DNA from: a virus
Virus record (IMG/VR): IMGVR_UViG_3300044733_003885
Location: 1 to 20,421 of that record
DNA: 20,421 nucleotides
Strand: one strand, 5' to 3'
Positions 5,935 to 14,588 of this stretch are shown one piece after another. The notes below the pieces were generated by a model that saw nothing but the letters and a program-made list of their open reading frames with translations, did not search any database and had not been told where the DNA came from. Numbering within the stretch: position 1 is the first letter of the stretch; each line of letters starts with the position of its first letter. Made by a program: the position numbers and the translations under genes.

Positions 5935-8906
5935 ACATTTACATATTCTATTGTGGAAGTTCCTACACATCTCACCAACGCATTCACAACAGTTTCCCAT
6001 TTACCAGATTCAAGTTTATGGTCAACTTCCAATACTTGGAATATCACATTGCCAGGAACATATGGTTTTGGCAAGTTTTTAATAGCAAAACATTGTAGAT
6101 TTCTAAAGGAAAATATTCCATCTAGCGTGATTGATACTTGAAAATTATCAGCTACACCGCTGTATTTTGCTTGATTATTTTTAAAATCTCCATCGTCTAA
6201 CATTTGTCTTAACCGAGTCTTCATATTTGAAGATAAGCATAAGTACTTGTAATTGTTTTTATTAGAGGGAGATTCAAAATCAGAACCTTCGCTTACATCT
6301 TTAAACGTCATACACAATATTCCATTCTTATCTTTAGAACCATATACTTGTAAATTGACTATATCGTTGTTCTCACTTTCTATACCAGCCGTTGCTCCCG
6401 GAGTTAATGTAGCTAACGAGCCACTTTGCTGAGCATACAATTTATCCAATTGAAACTTATCTAATCTATCAATAAATTTTATAAATGGAAGATTATTTAA
6501 CAAATTGAGTGTAGCATTTAACTCTGTTATACTTTTAGCAGTTTGAATTTGTGTTTTAGGATCTTGAGATACCAATGCACTGTTTTGTCCGCTAAATAAT
6601 ACATTTGTTGCCTGTTCATTTGTTAAGCTTACATCGAAATTGATGTTTTTAATAACATTGTTGGTACTACCGAGTTCAAACGTATATATTTGTTGCAACA
6701 ACGAAAAATTGATGGTATTTTTATCTACGACTGATATGGTCGATCTACCATTTTCACTTGCGCCTTGTACTATTTCAAACTTCCAATAATTGTCAACGGA
6801 TTCGTTAACCACATTAAGTATAGAAGAAATTAAATCTTTATATGCGTCTGTACCTTTGTTTTCGGTCTTACAAAGTTCAATTATTTTCTTTTTGCTAATA
6901 TAAATGTGTTTTAAATAACCGTAACGGTATTTTTGATAAGTTATAGTTGATATAACACCATTTTTTGTTTCTCTCGTTATGACTTTATCTTTGTCAAATG
7001 GAAATGAAGCAGATCCTTTTTCATTTGACTTATAATACAGATAGTTAATTACACGGTCTAAATCGTCACGTACTCTATTTTTTGTTTTGAATGTTTTTCT
7101 GGTTGCTTCACATGCCATGTAATAACTGTCATCTGCGCTTAGATTAAAATATGCATCGGTGGAATTTTTTATTCTATTTTCTATTTCAGTATTTCTCTTT
7201 ACTATTATATCGGCTAATTGTGCTGTAAAAATATTTCCGTTTTTATCAGCTGTTAGATTTGAATCGTCTGCAACCCCATAACTTGCTTGTTCTGGTTTTA
7301 AGTAACCGCCCTTTCCAGGGTTTTTTGATTTTACTTCACCAATATTTACCTTGGGAGCAACGGGATTTGGAATTAATACATTTTGATCACACGAAATTAA
7401 ATTTGGATGTGCGTTAACTATTACATCTTGTATATCAATATAAAACTGTTTTGTTCCAAGATTAGACATAAACAAATTAAACACTTCAAATACAAAGTCT
7501 AATTGTAACCAAACATCGTCAGCTCCGTCTTTTGCATCAAAATCCAGATTATTGTCAGCAAAAGAAATTTGTTCAAGGTTCAAATTTCCTTGTCTTAAAG
7601 AGCCATATGATATTGCTGGATTTTCTTTTGATGGATTTTTTTCTGCACCATATGCCTTTTTAAAGTTACGACCACAAAATACTCGGTCTTCACTCTTTCC
7701 ACCATAAAACAAATTGTATTGATTATTAAAAGACTGCAAACTGTTTATATCGCTTACAACTGTTTTTTGCAATGCTTCTTGTTGAGCGTTTTCATTTTTT
7801 TGTTTTTTAGTATCATCGGTTCGGTTAATTTTATCTAAAATATAATTTAGAAAATTAGACTTTATATTAGTTACACCTGTACTATACGGATTACCCGAAG
7901 TAGTTTTTGGTTGTTGTATAACATCATTAATATCAGGAAGATATAGTTTAATAAATGTTTTTAAGTCAATAAATTCTCTATCGAAATCCAAATCGCTGTC
8001 TGTTTTAAGTTTTACTTTAGTGTTATTTTCAGTTCGCATTCCCGCATATAACGCTTGTCTTGAAATCATTTCTACATTTGCGGTATATACAAATCCGTCC
8101 TGTGTTTTGAAAGAATATTTAGTAACAATTCCGGTAACACATCCATAATTGCCATTTGATAACTGAGCTCTATCCAATGCAAGTTGTGGTTGATCAGTTA
8201 CCTCCCAACATTCATTTAAATCATTCAAGTTAATTAGAGACTTCTGATTAAATAAATTCCACCCAAATTCTATTATTAGATTAATTCCGGCGGTTAAAAA
8301 GAAAGGAGTCAAATATTCCAACTGAGCCAATCCGAAACATTTAAATTCAAAATCAGCATACGTCAACAAATCTTTACTTTGTTTTACGTTTAAACTAACA
8401 AGGCCAGGGGGCGGTACTATTGATGAAATCTGATTATTTTGTGGGAAATTAGGATCTATTATAGTGTTGTACGCAGTTTGTGAACGATAGATATTGTCTA
8501 TATAGTGAGGATTTCCGTCTGCTTCGTACCCTATAATAGCATACTTTGAACCAAGTGGTTTGTTTTGTTCGTATCCAAAAGCGTCATAAAATCCATCTCC
8601 TCCTTTTAGGATAAATCCGTTATAATCCTTAGGCAACTTGTTTTTATCTAAATAGGCACTTCTTGGTACTAATCCGTTAATTGACTTACCTGTACTGTTT
8701 GAAAATACTCTCACCCAAGGAGTCATTGGTCCTTTGTACGTATCGTAGTTGGCATCAAAATTAAAGTTAGAATTGGGCACATATGGTTGTGGAATACTCA
8801 TTCCAATATTTGTGCTATTGCTTCTTCTTCTGAGTTCTTTAATACATTCGGTAGGTACATTTTGTATTTCCCACCATTTAGGAGCCGTGTCTGCTATGTA
8901 ACTCAT
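5931..8906 (-). CDS. Large baseplate hub-like virion protein
   Basis: The 991-residue product lies directly downstream of the gp53-like wedge gene and two genes after the tape measure, where contractile-tail phages keep their hub genes. Residues 165-220 carry PPPGLVSLNV, then FKCFGLAQLEYLTPFFLTAGINLIIEFGWNLF, a pattern typical of large phage virion proteins. The C-terminal end reads LPKPYVPGNVIFQVLEVDHKL followed by GKWETVVNALVRC, similar in style to hub proteins of the gp27/gpD type, where a beta-strand pair ends the domain. The middle (about 360-640) is long, polar and variable. I infer a hub or hub-spike carrier, although no lysozyme or needle domain is visible. Its start follows the upstream stop by 6 bases and has no Shine-Dalgarno (TTAAAGTTAT). 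The structural nature is fairly safe; the exact hub equivalence is not. Confidence 0.7.
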   Translation of the reverse strand: MSYIADTAPKWWEIQNVPTECIKELRRRSNSTNIGMSIPQPYVPNSNFNFDANYDTYKGPMTPWVRVFSNSTGKSINGLVPRSAYLDKNKLPKDYNGFILKGGDGFYDAFGYEQNKPLGSKYAIIGYEADGNPHYIDNIYRSQTAYNTIIDPNFPQNNQISSIVPPPGLVSLNVKQSKDLLTYADFEFKCFGLAQLEYLTPFFLTAGINLIIEFGWNLFNQKSLINLNDLNECWEVTDQPQLALDRAQLSNGNYGCVTGIVTKYSFKTQDGFVYTANVEMISRQALYAGMRTENNTKVKLKTDSDLDFDREFIDLKTFIKLYLPDINDVIQQPKTTSGNPYSTGVTNIKSNFLNYILDKINRTDDTKKQKNENAQQEALQKTVVSDINSLQSFNNQYNLFYGGKSEDRVFCGRNFKKAYGAEKNPSKENPAISYGSLRQGNLNLEQISFADNNLDFDAKDGADDVWLQLDFVFEVFNLFMSNLGTKQFYIDIQDVIVNAHPNLISCDQNVLIPNPVAPKVNIGEVKSKNPGKGGYLKPEQASYGVADDSNLTADKNGNIFTAQLADIIVKRNTEIENRIKNSTDAYFNLSADDSYYMACEATRKTFKTKNRVRDDLDRVINYLYYKSNEKGSASFPFDKDKVITRETKNGVISTITYQKYRYGYLKHIYISKKKIIELCKTENKGTDAYKDLISSILNVVNESVDNYWKFEIVQGASENGRSTISVVDKNTINFSLLQQIYTFELGSTNNVIKNINFDVSLTNEQATNVLFSGQNSALVSQDPKTQIQTAKSITELNATLNLLNNLPFIKFIDRLDKFQLDKLYAQQSGSLATLTPGATAGIESENNDIVNLQVYGSKDKNGILCMTFKDVSEGSDFESPSNKNNYKYLCLSSNMKTRLRQMLDDGDFKNNQAKYSGVADNFQVSITLDGIFSFRNLQCFAIKNLPKPYVPGNVIFQVLEVDHKLESGKWETVVNALVRCVGTSTIEYVNV

Positions 8907-8912
8907 ATAACT

Positions 8913-9203
8913 TTAATTTAATTGTTTTAATCGATTCATTATAACAGAGACGTTTGCTGGAATTCTTAACTGTCTGCTTACGTCCACAGATAGTTTATAT
9001 CCTGGTAAATTGTTAGCTCTAGCAATTATCCACCACAAGGTTTCGTCTCCATAATATTTTTTAGCTAAACTATCAAGATAGTCACTTTCGCTAACGGTGA
9101 TATAAAAATCATCATATGATTCGGGTATCACCGGATAATAAGTAGTTCTGTAAACGTTCTTACTATCCCATCTTTTTTCAGTTGGTGTAAATTGGTATCT
9201 CAT
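8913..9203 (-). CDS. 53: gp53-like baseplate wedge protein with LysM-like core
   Basis: The 96-residue product has the compact signature of gp53/LysM-type tail proteins: SESDYLDSLAKKYYGDETLWWIIARANNLPG (about 38-68) followed by VSRQLRIPANV. The YYGD..LWWIIA..NN segment corresponds to the LysM-like helix-strand core that lets these small proteins clamp the baseplate. T4 gp53 is about twice as long, so this is a minimal version, as is common in phages outside the close T4 group. The ATG follows the previous stop by one base and has a good Shine-Dalgarno (AGGA, five bases away) inside the upstream gene's last codons, one of the few clear ones in the window. It would be translated together with the preceding large tail protein. 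Confidence 0.82.
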   Translation of the reverse strand: MRYQFTPTEKRWDSKNVYRTTYYPVIPESYDDFYITVSESDYLDSLAKKYYGDETLWWIIARANNLPGYKLSVDVSRQLRIPANVSVIMNRLKQLN

Positions 9204-9204
9204 A

Positions 9205-11778
9205 TTATCCTACCTCCATCATATCTACCTCGGTGGTATTTAAAGCCGGATCGAAATTTGTTGTACCTTGTGGATATCTGATTCCTTCACTAAAATTCGT
9301 TGGTTCGCCTGATATTATTTCCATTCCTCCGGCCGGAACGACAGGTGCATCTCCCCATACCGCTCTGCCGGTTTTTGGTCTATCTTTTTCGAGAATACTC
9401 ATCTGTACACTAATTTCCGCTGTTCTAGGAAATTGAGCAAATCTGTTCTGTGAATCGGATTTTTCACCTCTTGGGTTTATTATGTTGTTAGTATCTGCCC
9501 ACGTAATAGAACGATCCGGTCCCCAATACCAATTATCTTTTGGATAAGTAGATTTTTCAGGAAGCGTTTCCCAAGAAGCATCGTCTGGAATCGTAACATT
9601 GCAACTTTTTATCACGACAAAATGATTTTTATAAAAATCACCAAGAGTTAATTGTACCATAGGCGGCACCATAAATCCACCGGCTGCTCCCATTGTATAG
9701 TTTGAAGGTCTAGTTAAACCCACTAAATAATTAATTCTTTGCCACATCGGCATTAATTCTTTTATACTATGTGCGTTTACGACAAAGTTAAAGTTGACTT
9801 CTCTTGTGAATCCTTTGTAATAATAAAGTTTATCAGGTCTGCCTAAATATTCAATCGGTTCCCATTCAGCTGAATTTGTGTCTTGTATTCCTTTTACAGT
9901 TGCACTAAACGGTATATATTTTTGGTTTACTATATCATAAAAGAAAAACTTTATGATATCAGGTCCAGAAGAACCGTATTTAGAATCGTCGCCATACTGG
10001 GTTTTGAATTCATCTTCATTTAGTACATTTAAAGAATTTACGTAATCAACGTTATTTGTTGGTTGTATAAATCTTTCTCCAATTTTTTTACCAAGTCTAG
10101 TTGGCAATCCTCGGTTTTCATTAAAACGACTAGTATAAACATTTTCTTTTGATATATTAGTTAAATAATTGAATCCAATTTTGTCGTTCTTGAATTGTTT
10201 ACTTTTTATATCAACCTGAGCAAATTGTTGTGGCAAAACGTTATTAATACGAGGAGTCTCAACATAATTGTTTCCGTTGTTAATTATCTTATTTAAATTA
10301 TCAGATAAATTGGTAGCAATATCTTTAATCGGTTGATTATTAATATTGACAAACGTATCAGGAAGTGTCTTAGCACCCAATGCCAAAACTTTGTAATTTA
10401 ATAGCTGGTCACTTTGTTCAATAAGTGTACCATTGTTTCTATCAGCTTTTACAACATCGGTGTATTTTAACTGGGTTGTTGGAGTTCCGTTAACTCCTGA
10501 CAAAACAGGCTTTTTAAACCTATCTACACCTTCTTGTGTTAAAGAAGCTACTTCTCTACTGGTAATATTTAACGCGACGTTTTCTACGTTATTGAACTCT
10601 AGTATACCAGTTGAAGCTGGATAATTTTTTATTCCGTTGTTATTTATAAACGCATCATACCGTTGGAATGTGGGTCTGTTTATAGAAGCGTGATAAAATC
10701 TTTGTCCAGCAGACAGTCCTGTAAATTTGGTTGCTGTACCAATACCAAGTGCATTTTTTACTCCAGATACAAGTTGACTCATTATACCACTACCATTGCT
10801 TTTGGTAGGAGTAATACCTGAAACATCAAATAGTTTACCATTAGCTAAATATAAATCGTATGTTTGTTCATCTGCTCTGTATTTAGAATTCCACGGTTGT
10901 TTTGGTGGAATTACACCGCCTATCAATGTGTTGTTTTGTAAGAAATTTCCTACGCCACCTAATAATTTGCTGAAGAAAGTTCCTCCGCCACTGGATACTA
11001 ATTTACTATATCTAGAAGCGTTGTAAGCATTTGTAGCGGTTTGACCTCTTAATAAATCTCTAACATCTGGTCTTGCAAGAGGAGCCACGACTTGATCTGC
11101 TCTATCGGCTCCCCCCAATAAAGATGTAAACGTGGATAGTCCGAGTCCATTACTAGCCAAACTTGCAACACTACTACGAGGAGGCGCTGGTACTGCTGGG
11201 CCGCCACCACCAAATAGTCCTCCTACAGTTCTTGCAATACTTCCCAAACCACTGGCTCCTAACAACCCCCCTACGATATTACTAGTGTCTAGATGTCTAG
11301 TTGGTCTATCAACTAATCCGAATGAAGCGAGTCTTAACGCTGCAATGATTGGCGATGCTGGATTGTATACTTTGGTTTCATCGTGTGGTTGAAATCCCTG
11401 TAGTACAAGTTGTTTTAATATAAACTTGGTACCTGTAGAACTTCCCAAAAATTTTCTTACTCTATCACCATCTCTACGTGAAGCTTCAAATACAGTTGTT
11501 AGTTTGTTACGTTGTCCTTGTTCGATGCTTCTGTATTGAAACATTTGGCTTGCAACCGGACCTTTAAGATATAAATCTTGAGGTTTATTTGTTGTATATA
11601 GTACACTAGAATTACCTGGGGTACTAAATAACCTTTCTATCTTGCCAGGTGATCTTATATTGATATACTGTGCAGAAGGCACTGGTAATCGCAAACCAGA
11701 TCCTTGTATACCGGATAAAGTGGTTACTTGTGTACCTTCAGGTGTGAACCCATCTACATATGTTTGACTATTTGCCAT
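9205..11778 (-). CDS. Large tail/baseplate protein (tube-baseplate junction candidate)
   Basis: The 857-residue product is encoded immediately after the tape measure gene. Its C-terminal domain (about 605-790) has IIKFFFYDIVNQKYIPFSATV, then EYLGRPDKLYYYKGFTREV, LMPMWQRINYLVGLTRP, GGFMVPPMVQLTLGDFY and CNVTIPDDASWE. This is a pattern seen in phage tail-tube-initiator and baseplate-junction proteins, and it fits a fold derived from the tail tube. The N-terminal 150 residues are also well ordered. The middle (about 165-300) is rich in Gly, Ser and Leu (for example GGLFGGGGPAVPAPP), with little predicted structure. A gp48/gp54-like role at the top of the baseplate is inferred from position and C-terminal pattern; I do not see direct identity to either. 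The ATG is 2 bases from a TATTTATAAT box and has no Shine-Dalgarno. Confidence 0.72.
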   Translation of the reverse strand: MANSQTYVDGFTPEGTQVTTLSGIQGSGLRLPVPSAQYINIRSPGKIERLFSTPGNSSVLYTTNKPQDLYLKGPVASQMFQYRSIEQGQRNKLTTVFEASRRDGDRVRKFLGSSTGTKFILKQLVLQGFQPHDETKVYNPASPIIAALRLASFGLVDRPTRHLDTSNIVGGLLGASGLGSIARTVGGLFGGGGPAVPAPPRSSVASLASNGLGLSTFTSLLGGADRADQVVAPLARPDVRDLLRGQTATNAYNASRYSKLVSSGGGTFFSKLLGGVGNFLQNNTLIGGVIPPKQPWNSKYRADEQTYDLYLANGKLFDVSGITPTKSNGSGIMSQLVSGVKNALGIGTATKFTGLSAGQRFYHASINRPTFQRYDAFINNNGIKNYPASTGILEFNNVENVALNITSREVASLTQEGVDRFKKPVLSGVNGTPTTQLKYTDVVKADRNNGTLIEQSDQLLNYKVLALGAKTLPDTFVNINNQPIKDIATNLSDNLNKIINNGNNYVETPRINNVLPQQFAQVDIKSKQFKNDKIGFNYLTNISKENVYTSRFNENRGLPTRLGKKIGERFIQPTNNVDYVNSLNVLNEDEFKTQYGDDSKYGSSGPDIIKFFFYDIVNQKYIPFSATVKGIQDTNSAEWEPIEYLGRPDKLYYYKGFTREVNFNFVVNAHSIKELMPMWQRINYLVGLTRPSNYTMGAAGGFMVPPMVQLTLGDFYKNHFVVIKSCNVTIPDDASWETLPEKSTYPKDNWYWGPDRSITWADTNNIINPRGEKSDSQNRFAQFPRTAEISVQMSILEKDRPKTGRAVWGDAPVVPAGGMEIISGEPTNFSEGIRYPQGTTNFDPALNTTEVDMMEVG

Positions 11779-11780
11779 TT

Positions 11781-11790
11781 ATTATAAATA
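11781..11790 (-). promoter_or_regulatory. TATTTATAAT box before large tail protein gene
   Basis: TATTTATAAT on the minus strand fills most of the 15-base gap between the tape measure stop and the next ATG, which starts only 2 bases after the box. If it were a -10 element, transcription would begin inside the start codon. It may instead act on translation, or serve only as an AT-rich, unstructured start region. Confidence 0.35.
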
Positions 11791-11793
11791 GTA

Positions 11794-14313
11794 TTAAGCT
11801 AGAGATGTTGCTTGACCAAATCCACCCGATCTATAAGTTGTTTTTGACAAAGCAGCATTAACTCGTTGACCGTCAAGATTTACAGCAATACCACCATTTG
11901 CCATCATCGATGTTAAATTTTCAATTTTTTGAGCAACCATCGTAAGACCTTCTTTTAATTCGTTTGTTTGTTTTTCTTTTGATTCGGACAATTTTGCTAA
12001 ATTATCTACTCCCTTGAAATCCATATCAATTTTTGGAAAATCTACTCCGGATAGGTCTTTTAAAGCGTTAGCTGCTATACTAATTCCATCAGCAGCCTGA
12101 CTTAACAATGTTAACTGTGATACAATTGTTGTTAACTGTGATGTTGGAAATGTCAACAAACTTTCTCCCAAGTTTTTCATTGAAACCGATAAACTTCCAA
12201 TTCCAGCTGCAGCGGTTGATAATTTGAAAAATCCAATATTTGTGATTGTAACAAGACTTGTAGCCACACTGGTTATAACGCCGGGTAGTGTCTGAAATAC
12301 GGACAACATGGTGTCAAAAGCTTTAATTATAACTCCACCAACAATACTTGCAAGTGTGCTTAAGGTTTTGCCTATAGATTCTATCGCGGGACCGGCCATT
12401 TTCATAGCAAATCCCATCTCCATAGCCGCTACTCCTAATACTACCAGTGCACCAGCGAACAAATACACACCCACAATTTGCGGACCAGTCAACAATGCAC
12501 CGGCAATAGCTAATGAAGTACCTAATATTACTAACGCTGCAGAAAATGCAAGTATTTGACTAGCACCAGTGTTTCCTAATAAACTAAAAGCGTACGCCAT
12601 TCCTATTACCGATGCAGTTAATATAGTCATTATCGCTGCCAATTTACCAATCGCGCTCATTGGGAATTTACCCAACGCAACTCCAAATCTAGATATTCCA
12701 CTAGATGCTTTTGTCAAACCAGTTCCAACTCCGGTACCAACAGATTCAGCGGCCTTCCCTACACCAGAAGAAAGAACATTTAGTGCAGCCGATGCTCCTT
12801 TCTGTAGTAATAAAAACGAACCGATTATTGCGGTTATACTTCCCATAATAATAATCGCTAATTTTTCGGAGTCATTACCCACACTTGTAATAGATCCAAT
12901 AAATCTCAATACGGATAATTCTAGTTTTGTTATAAAATCGCCGAGTGGCTTCAATATACGACCGATGTTATTAAATACTTCAGCTCTAGCTTGTTCTATT
13001 TGTTTAGCCTGTGTTTCTGCGATCTGTGTTTTTAAAATTAAAGCTAACTCTTCTTTTCTTTGTTCATACGCAGATTTTTGAATTTTAGCTAATTCTTCCT
13101 CAGCCTTTCTTCTTTCTTCTGCCAATTCAGGAAATTGTCGTTCGGCTTCTAACAGACTCTTTTTCTGAGTTTGAATTTTCTGCAACTCTGAAAAGTCTTT
13201 GCCCGTTGCTTCTGCTAAAGTTTTACGTTGAAAATAATTTAATTTATCTAAATCCCCCACTCTTTCTAGTTCTTTTTGTAATGCTTTCTCTGCATCTACA
13301 ACTTTACCAGCAAAAAAAAGTCTACGAGATTCGTTAAAATTAACATTTTGACCCAATAAAGCACTCAATTTTAATTCGGCACCAATTGATGATTCAAAAT
13401 TCAAAAGACTTTCGGCGGATTTAGCAGCGTTGTCTAAACTAGATCCTATCTTTCTGAGTTCAGCTGCTTGTTTAATAAGTTCGGCTGTATTTCCTTTAAA
13501 AATTAAACGTACACCGACCGATGCGTTTGCAACGTCTTTTATTAACTTACCTAGAGGAACACCCGCAGCTTTTGCTGCTAAATTAGCAATTCCTTCCATA
13601 TTTTTTTGTGACTGAAGACTGGTACCTCCAATTTCAGCCATCGTTTCATAAAATTTAGTAGACTCTTCTACGGTTAAACCAGTTGAACGAGCTATTGTAG
13701 CCGCTCCATCAGCAATCTTTACCAATGCATCGGCAGCGATTGCATCATAATTTTTACGTATAGATGTAACAGCAGCTAAAATTTCTTGATTAGATATCTT
13801 GTTTGAATTAATTGACGAATTAAGTGTTTGTACGGCTTTGTATTGATTGTGTATTTCGTCCTTTGATGTACCCTGTGATTTAGCGTTTTCGCTTAACAAT
13901 TTATCGTATTGATCATAATAATTCAATAAAATTTTAACACCTTCAATTGACAATTTAATCAATGTTTGTTGAATACGTTTTTTCTTTTCAATTTCAATTT
14001 CAGTTTGAAGTTGTTTTTTTGTAGAATCAAGTAACTTGTTCTCTTCGTCTGAAAGACCGTTTATGCCAGCAAGACGAGCAAGTTCGTTATTTAACAATTT
14101 CTTCTCCAACTCACCGATTTTAGTTTGTAGTCCTACTTGTCTTTTTTGGGATTCTTCAATCTGTTTATTGATCTTGTTGATCGGATTAATTGCATTCTGT
14201 ATCTTTTTGCCTACCGAATTCCACGTATCTCCATACGACTCGGTATTTCCTCTTAATTTTTCCAAGGATTTGATAGCGTCACCAATGTTGTTATCTACGG
14301 GATTTGCAGCCAT
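11794..14313 (-). CDS. Tape measure protein
   Basis: This protein sets tail length by spanning the tail tube lumen and probably takes part in DNA ejection across the inner membrane. The 839-residue product shows the typical layout. There are coiled-coil helical regions at about 40-115 and 375-445 (rich in Lys, Glu and Gln), and a long Ala-rich middle. Four hydrophobic segments lie at about 485-505, 557-579, 586-608 and 612-632, and then a mixed C-terminal region. No lysozyme or peptidase motif is seen. Using the usual rule of about 1.5 angstroms per residue, it would give a tail of roughly 125 nm, near that of T4. It follows the gp26-like gene and its frameshifted partner, the position tape measure genes hold after tail assembly chaperones. 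Confidence rests on length, composition, membrane segments and context. Confidence 0.88.
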   Translation of the reverse strand: MAANPVDNNIGDAIKSLEKLRGNTESYGDTWNSVGKKIQNAINPINKINKQIEESQKRQVGLQTKIGELEKKLLNNELARLAGINGLSDEENKLLDSTKKQLQTEIEIEKKKRIQQTLIKLSIEGVKILLNYYDQYDKLLSENAKSQGTSKDEIHNQYKAVQTLNSSINSNKISNQEILAAVTSIRKNYDAIAADALVKIADGAATIARSTGLTVEESTKFYETMAEIGGTSLQSQKNMEGIANLAAKAAGVPLGKLIKDVANASVGVRLIFKGNTAELIKQAAELRKIGSSLDNAAKSAESLLNFESSIGAELKLSALLGQNVNFNESRRLFFAGKVVDAEKALQKELERVGDLDKLNYFQRKTLAEATGKDFSELQKIQTQKKSLLEAERQFPELAEERRKAEEELAKIQKSAYEQRKEELALILKTQIAETQAKQIEQARAEVFNNIGRILKPLGDFITKLELSVLRFIGSITSVGNDSEKLAIIIMGSITAIIGSFLLLQKGASAALNVLSSGVGKAAESVGTGVGTGLTKASSGISRFGVALGKFPMSAIGKLAAIMTILTASVIGMAYAFSLLGNTGASQILAFSAALVILGTSLAIAGALLTGPQIVGVYLFAGALVVLGVAAMEMGFAMKMAGPAIESIGKTLSTLASIVGGVIIKAFDTMLSVFQTLPGVITSVATSLVTITNIGFFKLSTAAAGIGSLSVSMKNLGESLLTFPTSQLTTIVSQLTLLSQAADGISIAANALKDLSGVDFPKIDMDFKGVDNLAKLSESKEKQTNELKEGLTMVAQKIENLTSMMANGGIAVNLDGQRVNAALSKTTYRSGGFGQATSLA

Positions 14314-14316
14314 ATA

Positions 14317-14327
14317 TTATATAAATA
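14317..14327 (-). promoter_or_regulatory. TATTTATATAA box before tape measure gene
   Basis: TATTTATATAA on the minus strand lies 3 bases before the tape measure ATG, in the 20-base gap after the small chaperone-like ORF. No Shine-Dalgarno is present between box and ATG. Confidence 0.35.
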
Positions 14328-14333
14328 TACGGA

Positions 14334-14588
14334 TTATCTAAAACTTGGCTTATCTATTTTATTAGAGTGAGTACTGTGCGAATTTGATTTTTTTGCTGCA
14401 TCATTTTCTTTTGTTTTAACTTCAATTAACTTACGATAATAGAAATTTCTTAAATGAATTGGCAGTCCATAGACAACGGTTGGCGAAAATGCCCCGTTTC
14501 CATAGTAACACATGTCAAATATTAATTCTTGAAGTTGAAGTTTATACTCCTGAGTCAGGCCAAAAAAACTGGGCCGTAATTGGTACGG
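14334..14588 (-). CDS. Small frameshift partner of the gp26-like gene (gp51-like chaperone extension)
   Basis: This 84-codon open frame runs from just after a TAG at 14589-14591 to the TAA at 14334 and overlaps the end of the gp26-like gene in a different frame. Its sequence begins with SFFGLTQEYKL and continues with LQELIFDMCYYGNGAFSPTV, GLPIHLRNFYYRKLIEV. The RNFYYRKLIE end resembles the short chaperone-like proteins encoded next to gp26 in T4-like phages. The only ATG (14513) lies inside the recognisable domain, and no GTG or TTG precedes it. The open part upstream overlaps a T7 run (14562-14568), where the gp26 frame reads CAG TTT TTT TGG. A +1 (or -2) slip there would fuse gp26 residues 1-265 to 75 residues of this frame, giving about 340 residues. 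Comparable fusions upstream of tape measure genes (G/GT in lambda) are tail assembly chaperones. An ordinary sequencing error in the T run is the competing view. Confidence 0.65.
   Translation of the reverse strand, partial: PYQLRPSFFGLTQEYKLQLQELIFDMCYYGNGAFSPTVVYGLPIHLRNFYYRKLIEVKTKENDAAKKSNSHSTHSNKIDKPSFR

Noticed and set aside
12569-13081. A 170-codon plus-strand open frame within the tape measure gene
   Set aside because: It is antisense to a strong coding region, has biased composition as a complement shadow and no ribosome site or promoter.
4192-14327. TATAAATA on the plus strand (4192, 4204, 11783 and 14320 area) as T4-type late promoters
   Set aside because: In that orientation they would transcribe antisense to the upstream genes; their constant place before minus-strand ATGs points to a minus-strand function.
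14334-14513. A 59-residue protein starting at ATG 14513 as a separate gene
   Set aside because: It would start inside the recognisable domain with no ribosome site, so the frameshift reading is preferred.
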